Counted from the stretch's first letter, positions 13,980-21,481 are shown. The stretch: 21,481 nt of DNA from WQUF01 sp031549885 (GCA_031549885.1 JAVBPD010000025.1:1-21481), one strand, 5' to 3'. A program made the numbers and translations. The notes: a model not told the origin generated them from the letters alone.

Positions 13980-15653
13980 TTAATTTAAATTTGCGTAAAC
14001 TACATTATTTTCTTTGTTTAATTTATTAAAGCATGTAAAAATTTTATCGCCAAAACAAATATTTAATACTTCATTTATATCTGAAACTGCATGAATTTTG
14101 CACTCTTTAATATCATTAAATGCATCTTTGTAATTATCCTTAGGAATAATAACTTCTTTAGCTCCAGCTTCAATAGCTGCTTTAACTTTAGCAGAGACTC
14201 CCCCTATAGGTTTTACATCGCCACAAATAGATACTTCTCCAGTCATAGCAATTTGATTTTTTATAGGAATATTAAAAATCGAACTCATAATTGACACAAC
14301 TATAGTAATTCCAGCAGAAGGGCCGTCCACAGGAACTCCCCCTAAAAAATTAACATGTAAAAATATCTTTCTAAAATCAATATTATATAAGTTGCTTAAA
14401 ACTGTCATGACATTTTCAACAGAACATTTTGCCATGCTTTTTCTTTTAATTTTTCTATTGTTTAAATTAATTTCTTCCTCTTCAACAATACCAGTTACAA
14501 TAAGCTTTCCTTTTGACGATACTAAAATTTTAGCAACAGATTCAATCTCCATTATTGTACCCATATTGCTTCCATATACTGCAAGACCTGTTACAAGCCC
14601 AATCTTAGATTCTTTATTTATCTTTCTCTCTATTCTAGCAGTATATTGACCATTTTCTACAACCCATTCAATATCTTCTTTGTTTATTGTTTTTCTACCT
14701 TCACTAAATGATATGCCAGAAGCTAATTGAATAACATTTACGCATTCTCTTCCATTAGTGCAATACTCACCTATTAAATGAACAGCATCACAATCAATGC
14801 CATAATTAATTTTTGCAGCTGCGCCTTCAGCTATTTCACATATCTCAGCAGCTGTAAGGCCTCTAAAAAACACTTCAGTACATCTTGACCTAATGGCTGG
14901 AGGCAATTCTTCAGGTGATCTAGTTGTTGCTCCAACTAGCCTAAAATCAGCAGGAAGGCCATTATTGAATATATCTTTTACATATTGAGGAGTATTATTA
15001 TCATTAGGGTTATAATATGAGCTTTCAAAGAACACCTTTCTATCTTCTAAAACTTTAAGAAGTTTGTTCATAACAACAGGATGCATTTCACCAATTTCAT
15101 CAATAAATAAAATTCCTCCATGAGCTTTTGTCACTACTCCAGGTTTAGGCTGTGGGACACCAGACACACCAAGACTTCCTGCACCTTGATATATAGGATC
15201 ATGAACTGATCCTATAAGTGGGTCAGCAATACCTCTATCATCAAACCTTATAGTTGTAGCATCTATTTCTACAAATTTTGAATAATCCTTAAATGGTGAA
15301 TGAGCAAGAGTTTTAGCGTAATCTAAAACCAGCCTTGCAGCAGCAGTTTTCCCTATACCAGGTGGGCCATATATTAATACATGCTGTGGATTAGGACTAC
15401 AAAGCGAAGCAATTAAAGCCCTTGTGCCCATTTCCTGACCAATTATATCTTTAAAACAAGATGGACGACTTACCTCTGTAAGAGGCAAAGTTAAACTTAT
15501 TTTTTTTAGTTTATTTAAATTCTCCATCTCTTTACTATTATCTTTATATCCAGATGCAGTATTATCAATATTTAAATGCTTTTTCTTCATAAAAATATAA
15601 ATGAATAGAATAGAGGTTAAGATTAAATTTAAAATTATTAAAGTCATTATCAT
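13980..15653 (-). CDS. lonB: Sporulation-type ATP-dependent protease LonB
   Basis: Membrane-tethered Lon relative of 557 aa without the LonA N-terminal domain. A hydrophobic helix at residues 3-21 anchors it. AAA+ Walker A GPPGIGKTA is at 96-104, Walker B GILFIDEIGEM at 180-190, and the protease dyad is S446 in DGPSAG with K489 in VSAKVKAA, again 43 residues apart. In Bacillus subtilis LonB is made in the forespore and the gene lies between clpX and lonA, as here. The start is ATG at 15653, about eleven bases from AAGGAG. ATG 15647 is further away. It is separated from clpX by a strong terminator, so it has its own promoter. Confidence 0.94.
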   Translation of the reverse strand: MIMTLIILNLILTSILFIYIFMKKKHLNIDNTASGYKDNSKEMENLNKLKKISLTLPLTEVSRPSCFKDIIGQEMGTRALIASLCSPNPQHVLIYGPPGIGKTAAARLVLDYAKTLAHSPFKDYSKFVEIDATTIRFDDRGIADPLIGSVHDPIYQGAGSLGVSGVPQPKPGVVTKAHGGILFIDEIGEMHPVVMNKLLKVLEDRKVFFESSYYNPNDNNTPQYVKDIFNNGLPADFRLVGATTRSPEELPPAIRSRCTEVFFRGLTAAEICEIAEGAAAKINYGIDCDAVHLIGEYCTNGRECVNVIQLASGISFSEGRKTINKEDIEWVVENGQYTARIERKINKESKIGLVTGLAVYGSNMGTIMEIESVAKILVSSKGKLIVTGIVEEEEINLNNRKIKRKSMAKCSVENVMTVLSNLYNIDFRKIFLHVNFLGGVPVDGPSAGITIVVSIMSSIFNIPIKNQIAMTGEVSICGDVKPIGGVSAKVKAAIEAGAKEVIIPKDNYKDAFNDIKECKIHAVSDINEVLNICFGDKIFTCFNKLNKENNVVYANLN

Positions 15654-15684
15654 ATGGCAATTATCTCCTTCTTATTAATAATTA

Positions 15685-15714
15685 AATTATTACCTTCTAT
15701 TATTTTTTATATTC
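15685..15714 (-). promoter_or_regulatory. Candidate forespore (sigma-F/G) promoter of lonB
   Basis: On the - strand GAATA (15710-15714) is followed after 15 bases by GGTAATAATT (15685-15694). These resemble the sigma-F boxes GYATA and GGNNANAHTR with one mismatch in each. Bacillus lonB is known to be sigma-F dependent. The region is very A+T-rich, so chance matches are possible. Confidence 0.4.
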
Positions 15715-15716
15715 CT

Positions 15717-15761
15717 AAAATAAAAAGAAGTCAGAATGAAATTAATTCATCCTAACTTCTT
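15717..15761 (-). terminator. Terminator of clpP-clpX
   Basis: On the - strand a 16-pair stem (15725-15740 with 15746-15761, two G-U pairs) closes a five-base loop, and TTTATTTT follows. It lies 17 bases after the clpX stop and separates clpX from lonB. Confidence 0.88.
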
Positions 15762-15777
15762 AAATTTTAAAACAACT

Positions 15778-17070
15778 TTATGCTGTTTCTATATTACTTT
15801 TCCTATTTCTAGGCTTTTTTAATTTATTAATAGGTATTCTATCTTCATTTTGAAAATACTCAAAAACTGGTTCTTTAGTTATAAGGGTATCCTTTGTAAT
15901 TGTTACCTTTCCAATATCAGTTCTAGAAGGTATGTCAAACATTATATCTGTTACAACGCTTTCTATAATTGATCTAAGCCCTCTAACTCCAGTTCCTCTT
16001 TCAATTGCCTTTTCAGCAATTTCAGCTAGCGCATCCTCTGTAAACTCAAGTTGAACATTATCTAGTTCAAATATTTTTTTATACTGAGAAACTAGAGCAT
16101 TTTTTGGTTTTGTTAAAATATTTATTAATGCTTCTTTATCAAGCGAATTAAGTGTAACAACTACAGGTAATCTTCCTACAAACTCTGGTATCAATCCATA
16201 TTTCAAAAGATCTTCTGGTTGTATTTCCTTTAAACACACTCCAATATTTTTTTCCTTTTTGGACTCAATAGAAGCTCCAAAACCTATTGATGAGTTTCTT
16301 GTTCTCTTTTCAATTATCTTTTCAATTCCATCAAATGCTCCACCGCAAATAAATAAAATATTAGCAGTGTTTATTTGAATAAACTCTTGATGAGGATGTT
16401 TTCTACCACCTTGTGGTGGAACTGATGCAACAGTGCCTTCTAGTATCTTTAAAAGCGCTTGTTGAACACCTTCACCTGAAACGTCTCTTGTAATAGATGG
16501 GTTTTCAGATTTTCTTGCAATTTTATCTATTTCATCTATATATATTATACCTTTTTCAGCTTTTTCAATATCATAATCTGCATTTTGTATAAGCCTAAGT
16601 AAAATATTTTCAACATCTTCACCTACATAACCTGCTTCAGTTAATGTAGTGGCATCAGCAATGGCAAATGGAACATTTAAAAACTTCGCTAATGTTTGAG
16701 CTAAAAATGTTTTTCCACATCCTGTTGGCCCCATTATCAATATATTACTCTTTTGAAGTTCAACATCATCATCTACAGTGTAATTAATCCTTTTATAATG
16801 ATTATATACAGCCACAGCAAGAGATTTTTTAGCATCATCTTGATCTATAACATATTGGTCTAAATAATTTTTTATTTCTTGTGGCTTAGGCAAATTATCC
16901 ATATCAGATGTATATTCTTCAACAAATTCTTCATTAATTATTTCTGAGCACAAATCAACACATTCATCACATATATATACCCCTGGTCCAGCAATAATTC
17001 TTCTTACGTTCTCTTGCATTTTACCACAAAAAGAACATTTCACTTGTTTTCTTTCATCACTTTTTGCCAT
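15778..17070 (-). CDS. clpX: ClpX, ATPase subunit of ClpXP protease
   Basis: AAA+ unfoldase of 430 aa that feeds substrates to ClpP. The N-terminal zinc-binding domain has C12, C15, C34 and C37. Walker A GPTGCGKT is at 114-121, the pore loop GYVGED at about 147-152, and Walker B IIYIDEID at 175-182. The RKH motif GGRKHPHQ is at 221-228, and the ClpP-docking IGF loop at 262-264. All key parts are present and the length is standard. The start is ATG at 17070 behind AGGTGA. It is 30 bases downstream of clpP with no promoter or terminator between, so the two are co-transcribed. A strong terminator follows. Confidence 0.97.
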   Translation of the reverse strand: MAKSDERKQVKCSFCGKMQENVRRIIAGPGVYICDECVDLCSEIINEEFVEEYTSDMDNLPKPQEIKNYLDQYVIDQDDAKKSLAVAVYNHYKRINYTVDDDVELQKSNILIMGPTGCGKTFLAQTLAKFLNVPFAIADATTLTEAGYVGEDVENILLRLIQNADYDIEKAEKGIIYIDEIDKIARKSENPSITRDVSGEGVQQALLKILEGTVASVPPQGGRKHPHQEFIQINTANILFICGGAFDGIEKIIEKRTRNSSIGFGASIESKKEKNIGVCLKEIQPEDLLKYGLIPEFVGRLPVVVTLNSLDKEALINILTKPKNALVSQYKKIFELDNVQLEFTEDALAEIAEKAIERGTGVRGLRSIIESVVTDIMFDIPSRTDIGKVTITKDTLITKEPVFEYFQNEDRIPINKLKKPRNRKSNIETA

Positions 17071-17100
17071 TTCATCACCTCTATCTAATAAATTATATTA

Positions 17101-17688
17101 CTATTTCTTTTTAGAAACCATTATCTGATCTATTAAACCATAATTCATTGCTTCTTCAGCCGTCATAAAATAGTCTCTCTCAACATCTTTTTCTATTACT
17201 TCAAGCTTTTGTCCTGTTCTTTCACTTAAAATTCTATTTAAATTCTGTTTAGTTTTTATCATTCTCTCTGCATGTATGCTAATATCAGTAACTTGACCTT
17301 GAAATCCTCCTAAAGGTTGATGAATCATTATTTCACTATTTGGTAGCGCATATCTTTTACCTTTTGTACCTGCTGCTAATAAGAAAGATCCCATAGATGC
17401 AGCTAATCCAATACAAATTGTACATATATCTGATTTAATATATTGCATAGTATCATATATCGCCAATCCAGCAGTGACAGATCCTCCAGGGCTGTTAATA
17501 TATAAATTAATGTCTTTATCTGGATCCTCTGCTTCTAAAAACAAAAGCTGCGAAACTACTAGACTTGAAGTCACATCATTTACTTCATCACATAACATTA
17601 CTATTCTATCTTTAAGCAATCTTGAAAATATATCATAGGATCTTTCTCCTCGATTTGTTTGCTCAATTACCATTGGCACTAAACTCAT
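17101..17688 (-). CDS. clpP: ClpP, protease subunit of ClpXP
   Basis: Self-compartmentalising serine protease of 195 aa. The catalytic triad is complete: S98 in GLAASMGSF, H123 in MIHQPLGG, and D172 in the DVERDYF segment. The N-terminal residues VPMVIEQTNRGERSYDI are the processing/axial-loop region typical of ClpP. The start is ATG at 17688 behind TAGGAGG. It is first of the clpP-clpX transcription unit and downstream of trigger factor, the usual clostridial order. No CtsR heptad repeat was seen upstream. Confidence 0.97.
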   Translation of the reverse strand: MSLVPMVIEQTNRGERSYDIFSRLLKDRIVMLCDEVNDVTSSLVVSQLLFLEAEDPDKDINLYINSPGGSVTAGLAIYDTMQYIKSDICTICIGLAASMGSFLLAAGTKGKRYALPNSEIMIHQPLGGFQGQVTDISIHAERMIKTKQNLNRILSERTGQKLEVIEKDVERDYFMTAEEAMNYGLIDQIMVSKKK

Positions 17689-17723
17689 TACACTACCTCC
17701 TAAATAGTTTAATATATTATAAT

Positions 17724-17751
17724 ATTATAACATATTAGTGCTTCATTTAAA
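17724..17751 (-). promoter_or_regulatory. Candidate extended -10 promoter of clpP-clpX
   Basis: On the - strand TGTTATAAT provides an extended -10 (TATAAT at 17724-17729). A weak -35, TTTAAA (17746-17751), lies 16 bases upstream. A second TATAAT follows at 17716-17721. The leader to clpP would be about 30 bases. Confidence 0.5.
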
Positions 17752-17775
17752 CATAATAAAAATATTACAAAATAT

Positions 17776-17820
17776 TAAAGTCAGAAATATATTTACCCAT
17801 AAAAGTTCAATAAATCTGAC
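17776..17820 (-). terminator. Weak terminator candidate after tig
   Basis: On the - strand GTCAGA (17815-17820) can pair with TCTGAC (17780-17785). Further A-U pairing inside is interrupted by a bulge, and the T-rich TTTAATATTTT follows. The stem is weak, so read-through into clpP-clpX is likely. Confidence 0.35.
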
Positions 17821-17840
17821 AATATTTAATATTATTTAGT

Positions 17841-19130
17841 TTAAATTTCACTTTTTTGCATTAAAAGATCTACAACTTTATTTCTTTTAATGTCACTTAC
17901 TATGCTGTCTCTTTGAGTTTTTACAAGCATATCAGCAAGCTTTTGAGATTCTGTTGGTGAATAAGCATTTGCTATTTCATTTGCTTTAGTACTAATTTCA
18001 TCTTCTGATGCTTCTATTTGTTCAACTTCTGATATTTTATTCATAACTAAAAATAATTTAACTCTTTTAATTGCTGTTTCTCTCATATTATTTCTCATTT
18101 CTTCTTCAGTTATTCCTGTATAATCTAAATATGCACTTAAAGTAAGTCCTTGATATTTTAACCTTGATTCAAAATCTTTAATCATGGAATCAATTTCTCT
18201 ATTAATCATAACTTCAGGAATATCTATTTCAGAGTTTTCAGCTACTTCTTCAAGAAGCTTATCTTCAGTTTCTCTTTTTTCACGCTCTAAATTTGAATCT
18301 TCTAATTTTCTTCTTATATCATTTTTTAATTCATCTAAAGAGTCAAATTCAGAAACATCTTTGGCAAATTCATCATCTAAATCTGGAAAAATCTTTATTT
18401 TTATATCCTTTAAGGTAACAACAAATTTCGCTTTTTTACCATTTAATTCATCTTTTCCATAATTTTCAGGAAAAGTAACAAAAACATCTTTAACATCACC
18501 AATTTTCATTCCAAGAAGTTGATCTTCAAAATTATCTACAAATGTTTTAGATCCAATCTCTAAAGAATAATCAACACCTTCTCCACCTTCAAATGGAACA
18601 TCGTTTATATATCCAATAAAATCAATAATCGCTAAATCTTTATTTTCTAATTGGGCACCTGAAACTTTGCTTTCAATAGTAGCATTCTTTTCAAGCATAT
18701 CGTTTAATTCTTTGTTTATTTCATCATCAGTAACAACATATTTAACAGCTTCTATTTCTAAATTTTTATATTTGCCCAAAATTACTTCTGGTTCAACTGT
18801 AACAGTAGCATTGTACTCCAATCCTTTACCTTCACCTATTTCAACAATTTCAATTTTAGGATAATCTACTGGTTTTATAGAGTTTTCTTTAATTACTTCT
18901 GGATATGTATCATCGATACAAAAATTAACAGCATCTTCGTAAAAAACACTTTCTCCATAAACTTTCTTTATATAATTAAATGGCACTTTTCCTTTTCTAA
19001 AACCTTGGATATTAAAATTTGAAACATTTTTCTTATATGATTTTAGTATAGCGCTTTGAAATACTTCATCTTCTACATTTACACCAATCTTCACTTGATT
19101 TTTATCGGATTTTTCAATACTAACTTTCAT
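17841..19130 (-). CDS. tig: Trigger factor, ribosome-associated chaperone
   Basis: Chaperone of 429 aa that binds near the ribosome exit tunnel and assists nascent chains. The ribosome-binding signature GFRKGKVP lies at residues 43-50. A central FKBP-like peptidyl-prolyl isomerase domain covers about 155-245 (FIGYINDVPFEGG...FPENYGKDELNGKKAKF), followed by the helical SurA-like C-terminal domain to residue 429. The length is standard. The start is ATG at 19130, seven bases from GGAGG. Preceded by a near-consensus promoter. Position ahead of clpP-clpX links folding and degradation genes, as in other firmicutes. Confidence 0.96.
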   Translation of the reverse strand: MKVSIEKSDKNQVKIGVNVEDEVFQSAILKSYKKNVSNFNIQGFRKGKVPFNYIKKVYGESVFYEDAVNFCIDDTYPEVIKENSIKPVDYPKIEIVEIGEGKGLEYNATVTVEPEVILGKYKNLEIEAVKYVVTDDEINKELNDMLEKNATIESKVSGAQLENKDLAIIDFIGYINDVPFEGGEGVDYSLEIGSKTFVDNFEDQLLGMKIGDVKDVFVTFPENYGKDELNGKKAKFVVTLKDIKIKIFPDLDDEFAKDVSEFDSLDELKNDIRRKLEDSNLEREKRETEDKLLEEVAENSEIDIPEVMINREIDSMIKDFESRLKYQGLTLSAYLDYTGITEEEMRNNMRETAIKRVKLFLVMNKISEVEQIEASEDEISTKANEIANAYSPTESQKLADMLVKTQRDSIVSDIKRNKVVDLLMQKSEI

Positions 19131-19164
19131 TTAAATTCCTCCACATTTCAAACTAACAAGAAAC

Positions 19165-19193
19165 ATTATATATCAAAACATAGAACATGGCAA
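19165..19193 (-). promoter_or_regulatory. Sigma-A promoter of tig
   Basis: On the - strand TTGCCA (19188-19193) and TATAAT (19165-19170) are exactly 17 bases apart, with the start near 19158 and a leader of about 28 bases. It lies within 60 bases of the preceding gene's stop, and no clear terminator separates the two. Confidence 0.75.
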
Positions 19194-19222
19194 CGGTTTA
19201 AATTAATTTGTAAAAATAATTA

Positions 19223-20083
19223 TTATCTTTGTACTATAGAATTATCCGTTTTAAGATAGTAATCTTTACCTGAGTCGGTTATTTTTAATCCTACTTGGTC
19301 TAAGTCTTTAATTTGTACATCTCCAGGCGGTAGGGCAAATATACATTGATGAGTATTAGATGAAAGACTATAAACCCATAAGTATAAATTTAAATTACTT
19401 AACATGAAATATGGCAATCTGCTTCTATATGCAATTTTATCTTCAGTTAGAAATTTAGCCATATCATGCCATAAATAATTATTGTTAAAGCTAGCTAATT
19501 GATCCTTTTTATAATACTTTTCATCAGGCCTTCCAAATGCAGTGTATATATCCATAGTTACATTAACAAATGTATTATCATTATTCATTATATACATATC
19601 CTGATTTGTTTTATCAATTATACATGCTCTTTTTTTTGACGGACTCAGTGCTATATAATCATTGTCACCAGTTTTTCCTGTAAATAATTTTTCTTTGTTG
19701 TTTTCTTCATAATAAATCTTTATATCTCTGCCAGAGGCAAGCTTTAAGATATAAAATAAGTCTTCCCTTTTTTGCTCAGTTTTATTTGAAATATTTTCAT
19801 TTATATCTTTTATATCTTTAGTTGTATTTACTATTGTTTGCGTATTTGAAGTTTTTGTATTTAAAGCCTGTGTATTATTAGTATCTTCACTTTGATTTCC
19901 AGGAGCTAAAACATCAACAGAATTTTGACCTTTAGAAACAAAAAACTTACTTATCTTATCATTAAAGATGGCAAATATAGTTAAAATAACACAGACTACT
20001 AACAATGCTATTAATGTATTTCTTCTGCGCATTCTCTTAACAGTTTCTTGATATTTGCTACTAAATATACTAGGTTTTTTCAA
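19223..20083 (-). CDS. Membrane-anchored extracytoplasmic protein, unknown function
   Basis: Protein of 286 aa, not recognised. A basic N-terminus (residues 1-22, with RMRRR at 18-22) precedes one hydrophobic helix (about 24-40), so the bulk should lie outside the cytoplasm. Residues 50-105 form a Thr/Asn/Ser/Lys-rich linker. Residues 105-286 look folded, with alternating aromatic and polar residues. The start is TTG at 20083, seven bases from AGGAGG. The next ATG would remove the basic region. A promoter lies upstream, and the gene ends close to the tig promoter. The layout resembles a single-pass surface protein, but no enzyme or binding motif is visible. Confidence 0.75.
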   Translation of the reverse strand: MKKPSIFSSKYQETVKRMRRRNTLIALLVVCVILTIFAIFNDKISKFFVSKGQNSVDVLAPGNQSEDTNNTQALNTKTSNTQTIVNTTKDIKDINENISNKTEQKREDLFYILKLASGRDIKIYYEENNKEKLFTGKTGDNDYIALSPSKKRACIIDKTNQDMYIMNNDNTFVNVTMDIYTAFGRPDEKYYKKDQLASFNNNYLWHDMAKFLTEDKIAYRSRLPYFMLSNLNLYLWVYSLSSNTHQCIFALPPGDVQIKDLDQVGLKITDSGKDYYLKTDNSIVQR

Positions 20084-20106
20084 CTTGCTACCTCCTATCC
20101 AAAGCT

Positions 20107-20134
20107 ATAATATTATTATAAAATATGTTATCAA
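20107..20134 (-). promoter_or_regulatory. Candidate sigma-A promoter of the membrane-anchored protein gene
   Basis: On the - strand TTGATA (20129-20134) and TATTAT (20107-20112) are 16 bases apart, giving a leader of about 17 bases before TTG 20083. The region is A+T-rich, so alternatives exist. Confidence 0.45.
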
Positions 20135-20185
20135 TAAATTATACATTAAAAATTAAAATATTTTATATTTTTTAATAAAAGAACC

Positions 20186-20243
20186 AGCATTGACTAGCAT
20201 TGAAGAGTAAAAATCTCTATTAAGGAGTAAAAATCTTTATTTT
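20186..20243. repeat. Two short tandem direct repeats
   Basis: AGCATTGA occurs at 20186-20193 and 20196-20203, a 10-base period. Directly after it are two 20-base units, 20204-20223 and 20224-20243, sharing GAGTAAAAATCT exactly 20 bases apart. The periods match one and two helix turns, which would suit a protein-binding site, but replication slippage is the simpler explanation. Confidence 0.5.
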
Positions 20244-20277
20244 AGTAAAAGAAAAATTAGGCTTAACAGTAAATATC

Positions 20278-20310
20278 TAAGCTATAATAAAATATTAAAT
20301 TATAGACTTA
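20278..20310. repeat. Inverted repeat of unknown role
   Basis: TAAG-CTATAAT (20278-20288) is complementary to ATTATAG-a-CTTA (20299-20310), 11 pairs with one bulged base and a 10-base loop. No T-tract follows on either strand, so it is not a typical terminator. Confidence 0.4.
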
Positions 20311-20448
20311 AATCTAAAAAGAAAAAAATCAAGGGCTTAAGCACATTAATTAAGGCTATTAGAAGAGATTTTAATATTATTTATTTATCTGAATTAAAAG
20401 CTTATGCGCTGTAAAATAAGGTCTATCAGTAAAATAAACATTTACCCT

Positions 20449-20476
20449 TCAATGTGATGCTAATATGACACATTGA
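20449..20476. promoter_or_regulatory. Candidate operator overlapping a -35 box
   Basis: TCAATGTG (20449-20456) and CACATTGA (20469-20476) form a perfect eight-base inverted repeat with a 12-base spacer, centres 20 bases apart. The right half overlaps the TTGACA at 20473-20478. This suits a dimeric regulator that blocks or modulates the secreted-protein promoter. No regulator is identified. Confidence 0.5.
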
Positions 20477-20501
20477 CAATAATAATAAAGCATCTTATAA
20501 T
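20473..20501 (+). promoter_or_regulatory. Full-consensus sigma-A promoter of the secreted protein gene
   Basis: TTGACA (20473-20478) and TATAAT (20496-20501) are both perfect and 17 bases apart. Transcription should start near 20508, with a leader of about 28 bases before ATG 20536. Confidence 0.8.
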
Positions 20502-20535
20502 TAAAATATCATAGTCTACCAAAGGAGGTACTTTT

Positions 20536-21210
20536 ATGAATAAAAACATTTTCAAATTCCTTTTGGTTATATTTATTTTTAATTTATTTTCGATAAACTT
20601 TACTTATGGTGAAACTTCTAACGCTGAAAAAAATATTATTATATATAGTTTAAACAATTTCTTTACAGATTATTATAGTTGTTTAACAAAATTAGAAATT
20701 AAAGATCTATCATCATACTTTAACAATTCAACTGTTGAGGAAAGAAACAGTTATAACTTAAATTATGAAGCATTAAGGCTTGAAATTAATATTTTAAAAA
20801 CCGATAACGAATTATCAAATACAGCTAATAGATCAAATTATTCATATTATGATGATATAAAAAATATTAAAATTAACAATAACTATACAACTGTATCATT
20901 AAATCAAGAAGTTAAAGTAACTGATTTATCTAGTCAAAAAACAAATATAGTTTACAAAGAATTTGTTATAAAGCTTGTTAAAAATAATAACCAATATTCT
21001 ATAAGCACAATGGATTCAAATTCTTATTATGTAGACCTTTTAAAGAACATCACACCAAGAGATGGTAATTACAAAGAATCTGCTGATCTATATTTTAATG
21101 AAACCAAAAATTTAATGTCTAAAAATAATTCCACAAAAAAAAATGATGATGAAAAACCATTTTCTCTTAAAGGTATTTTAAATTATGTTTCAAAAATGTT
21201 TACAAAATAA
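20536..21210 (+). CDS. Secreted protein of unknown function
   Basis: Protein of 224 aa, not recognised. A typical signal peptide covers residues 1-25: a lysine near the start, a hydrophobic core FKFLLVIFIFNLFSI, and a probable cleavage near TYGE. The mature part is rich in Asn, Tyr, Ser and Lys, with no cysteine after C49. It contains YSLNNFFTDYYSCL followed by segments that look like a small alpha+beta fold, then a charged C-terminal tail. The start is ATG at 20536, behind a near-perfect AAAGGAGG. A consensus promoter with an overlapping inverted repeat suggests strong but controllable expression. A terminator follows, so it is monocistronic. Confidence 0.78.
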   Translation: MNKNIFKFLLVIFIFNLFSINFTYGETSNAEKNIIIYSLNNFFTDYYSCLTKLEIKDLSSYFNNSTVEERNSYNLNYEALRLEINILKTDNELSNTANRSNYSYYDDIKNIKINNNYTTVSLNQEVKVTDLSSQKTNIVYKEFVIKLVKNNNQYSISTMDSNSYYVDLLKNITPRDGNYKESADLYFNETKNLMSKNNSTKKNDDEKPFSLKGILNYVSKMFTK

Positions 21211-21230
21211 TAAATAATATTGTTTTATTG

Positions 21231-21262
21231 ACCTTTGATAAATTCAAAGGTTTTATTGTTTT
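21231..21262 (+). terminator. Terminator of the secreted protein gene
   Basis: ACCTTTGA (21231-21238) pairs perfectly with TCAAAGGT (21244-21251) around a five-base loop, and TTTATTGTTTT follows. It lies 20 bases after the stop. Confidence 0.8.
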
Positions 21263-21265
21263 AAT

Positions 21266-21300
21266 GATAACTTAGATTATAACATCCAAGTTATTTTTTA
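21266..21300 (+). terminator. Second tandem rightward terminator
   Basis: GATAACTT-a-GAT pairs with ATC-c-AAGTTAT around TATAAC, with one mismatch, and a run of T (21293-21299) follows. It backs up the first terminator and would protect the converging tRNA/rRNA unit from read-through. Confidence 0.6.
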
Positions 21301-21306
21301 TTTGAC

Positions 21307-21340
21307 GCATAAAAAAAATCGTCTAAAATAAACGATTTTT
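21307..21340 (-). terminator. Terminator of the rRNA-tRNA unit
   Basis: On the - strand AAAAATCGT pairs with ACGATTTTT (21314-21322 and 21332-21340) around a nine-base loop, followed by TTTATG. It lies eight bases after the tRNA-Asn 3' end. Confidence 0.7.
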
Positions 21341-21347
21341 AAAAAAG

Positions 21348-21419
<72 letters not shown>

Positions 21420-21427
21420 TTATTTTT

Positions 21428-21481
21428 ACCTGGCAATGTCTTATTTTCCCACAAGGTCACCCTTGCAGTATCTTCAGCGCT
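21428..21481 (-). rRNA. 5S ribosomal RNA, 3' part (partial)
   Basis: On the - strand the last 54 bases before the tRNA show the 5S 3' region: the GCTGAAGATACTGC segment, a GGGTGACCTTGTGGGAAAA-like loop E/helix IV region, and the 3' strand of helix I, ACATTGCCAGG. The 5' part lies beyond the window edge. Together with tRNA-Asn it marks the end of an rRNA operon transcribed leftward. Confidence 0.85.

Larger units (their letters stand above)
20084..20535. other. Divergent intergenic region, 452 bases
   Basis: This separates the membrane-anchored (-) and secreted (+) proteins. It holds a promoter for each, tandem repeats near 20186-20243, a hairpin at 20278-20310, and an inverted repeat overlapping the + promoter. 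No supported open frame is present. The rest is A+T-rich sequence in which nothing further is recognised. Confidence 0.6.

Noticed and set aside
20186..20243. CRISPR-like repeats
   Set aside because: Only two units of each, directly adjacent with no spacers and no cas genes in the window.

Overview
The window is low-GC DNA from a spore-forming anaerobic firmicute, most likely Clostridium sensu stricto. The evidence is the A+T-rich composition, strong GGAGG-type ribosome binding sites with several TTG starts, the spore-coat cotJABC operon, the sporulation protease LonB, and the order tig-clpP-clpX-lonB-lon-ysxC. Species cannot be told from the sequence alone.

Left part (1-8.5 kb). The end of an unknown gene on + is followed by a BceR/BceS-like two-component system on -, with no ABC transporter beside it in view. 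Next is a six-gene leftward operon that looks like an oxidative 4-hydroxyproline pathway. It encodes a proline racemase/hydroxyproline epimerase, a multi-subunit flavin/iron-sulfur amino-acid dehydrogenase (small 2Fe-2S protein, NAD/FAD-type subunit, 4Fe-4S + BFD-like subunit, DAO-type subunit) and a DapA-family enzyme that fits 1-pyrroline-4-hydroxy-2-carboxylate deaminase. A divergent GntR/FCD regulator flanks it. A palindrome, GGTC-T-GACC, lies at the predicted transcription start of the operon and is the probable operator.

Middle (8.5-11 kb). cotJA-cotJB-cotJC on + encode inner spore-coat proteins including a manganese-catalase-like protein. Three small genes of unknown function on - (118, 62 and 107 aa) converge on cotJC. 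A hairpin before the last of them has an arm that could also pair with its ribosome binding site.

Right-centre (11-19.2 kb). This is the protein quality-control block, all on -: trigger factor, ClpP, ClpX, LonB, LonA and the GTPase YsxC. Each transcription unit (tig; clpP-clpX; lonB; lon-ysxC) has a recognisable promoter candidate. The one before lonB resembles a forespore sigma-F/sigma-G promoter rather than a sigma-A promoter.

Right end (19.2-21.5 kb). A membrane-anchored protein of unknown function (-) and a secreted protein of unknown function (+) diverge from a 450-base intergenic region. That region holds tandem repeats, a hairpin, a consensus sigma-A promoter and an inverted repeat overlapping its -35 box. 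After two tandem terminators come tRNA-Asn and the 3' part of 5S rRNA on -, the tail of an rRNA operon entering from the right edge.

No CRISPR array, insertion sequence, prophage or defence system was seen. The most interesting items are the oxidative hydroxyproline cluster in a presumed anaerobe, the possible translational switch among the small genes facing cotJ, and the regulated-looking promoter of the secreted protein.
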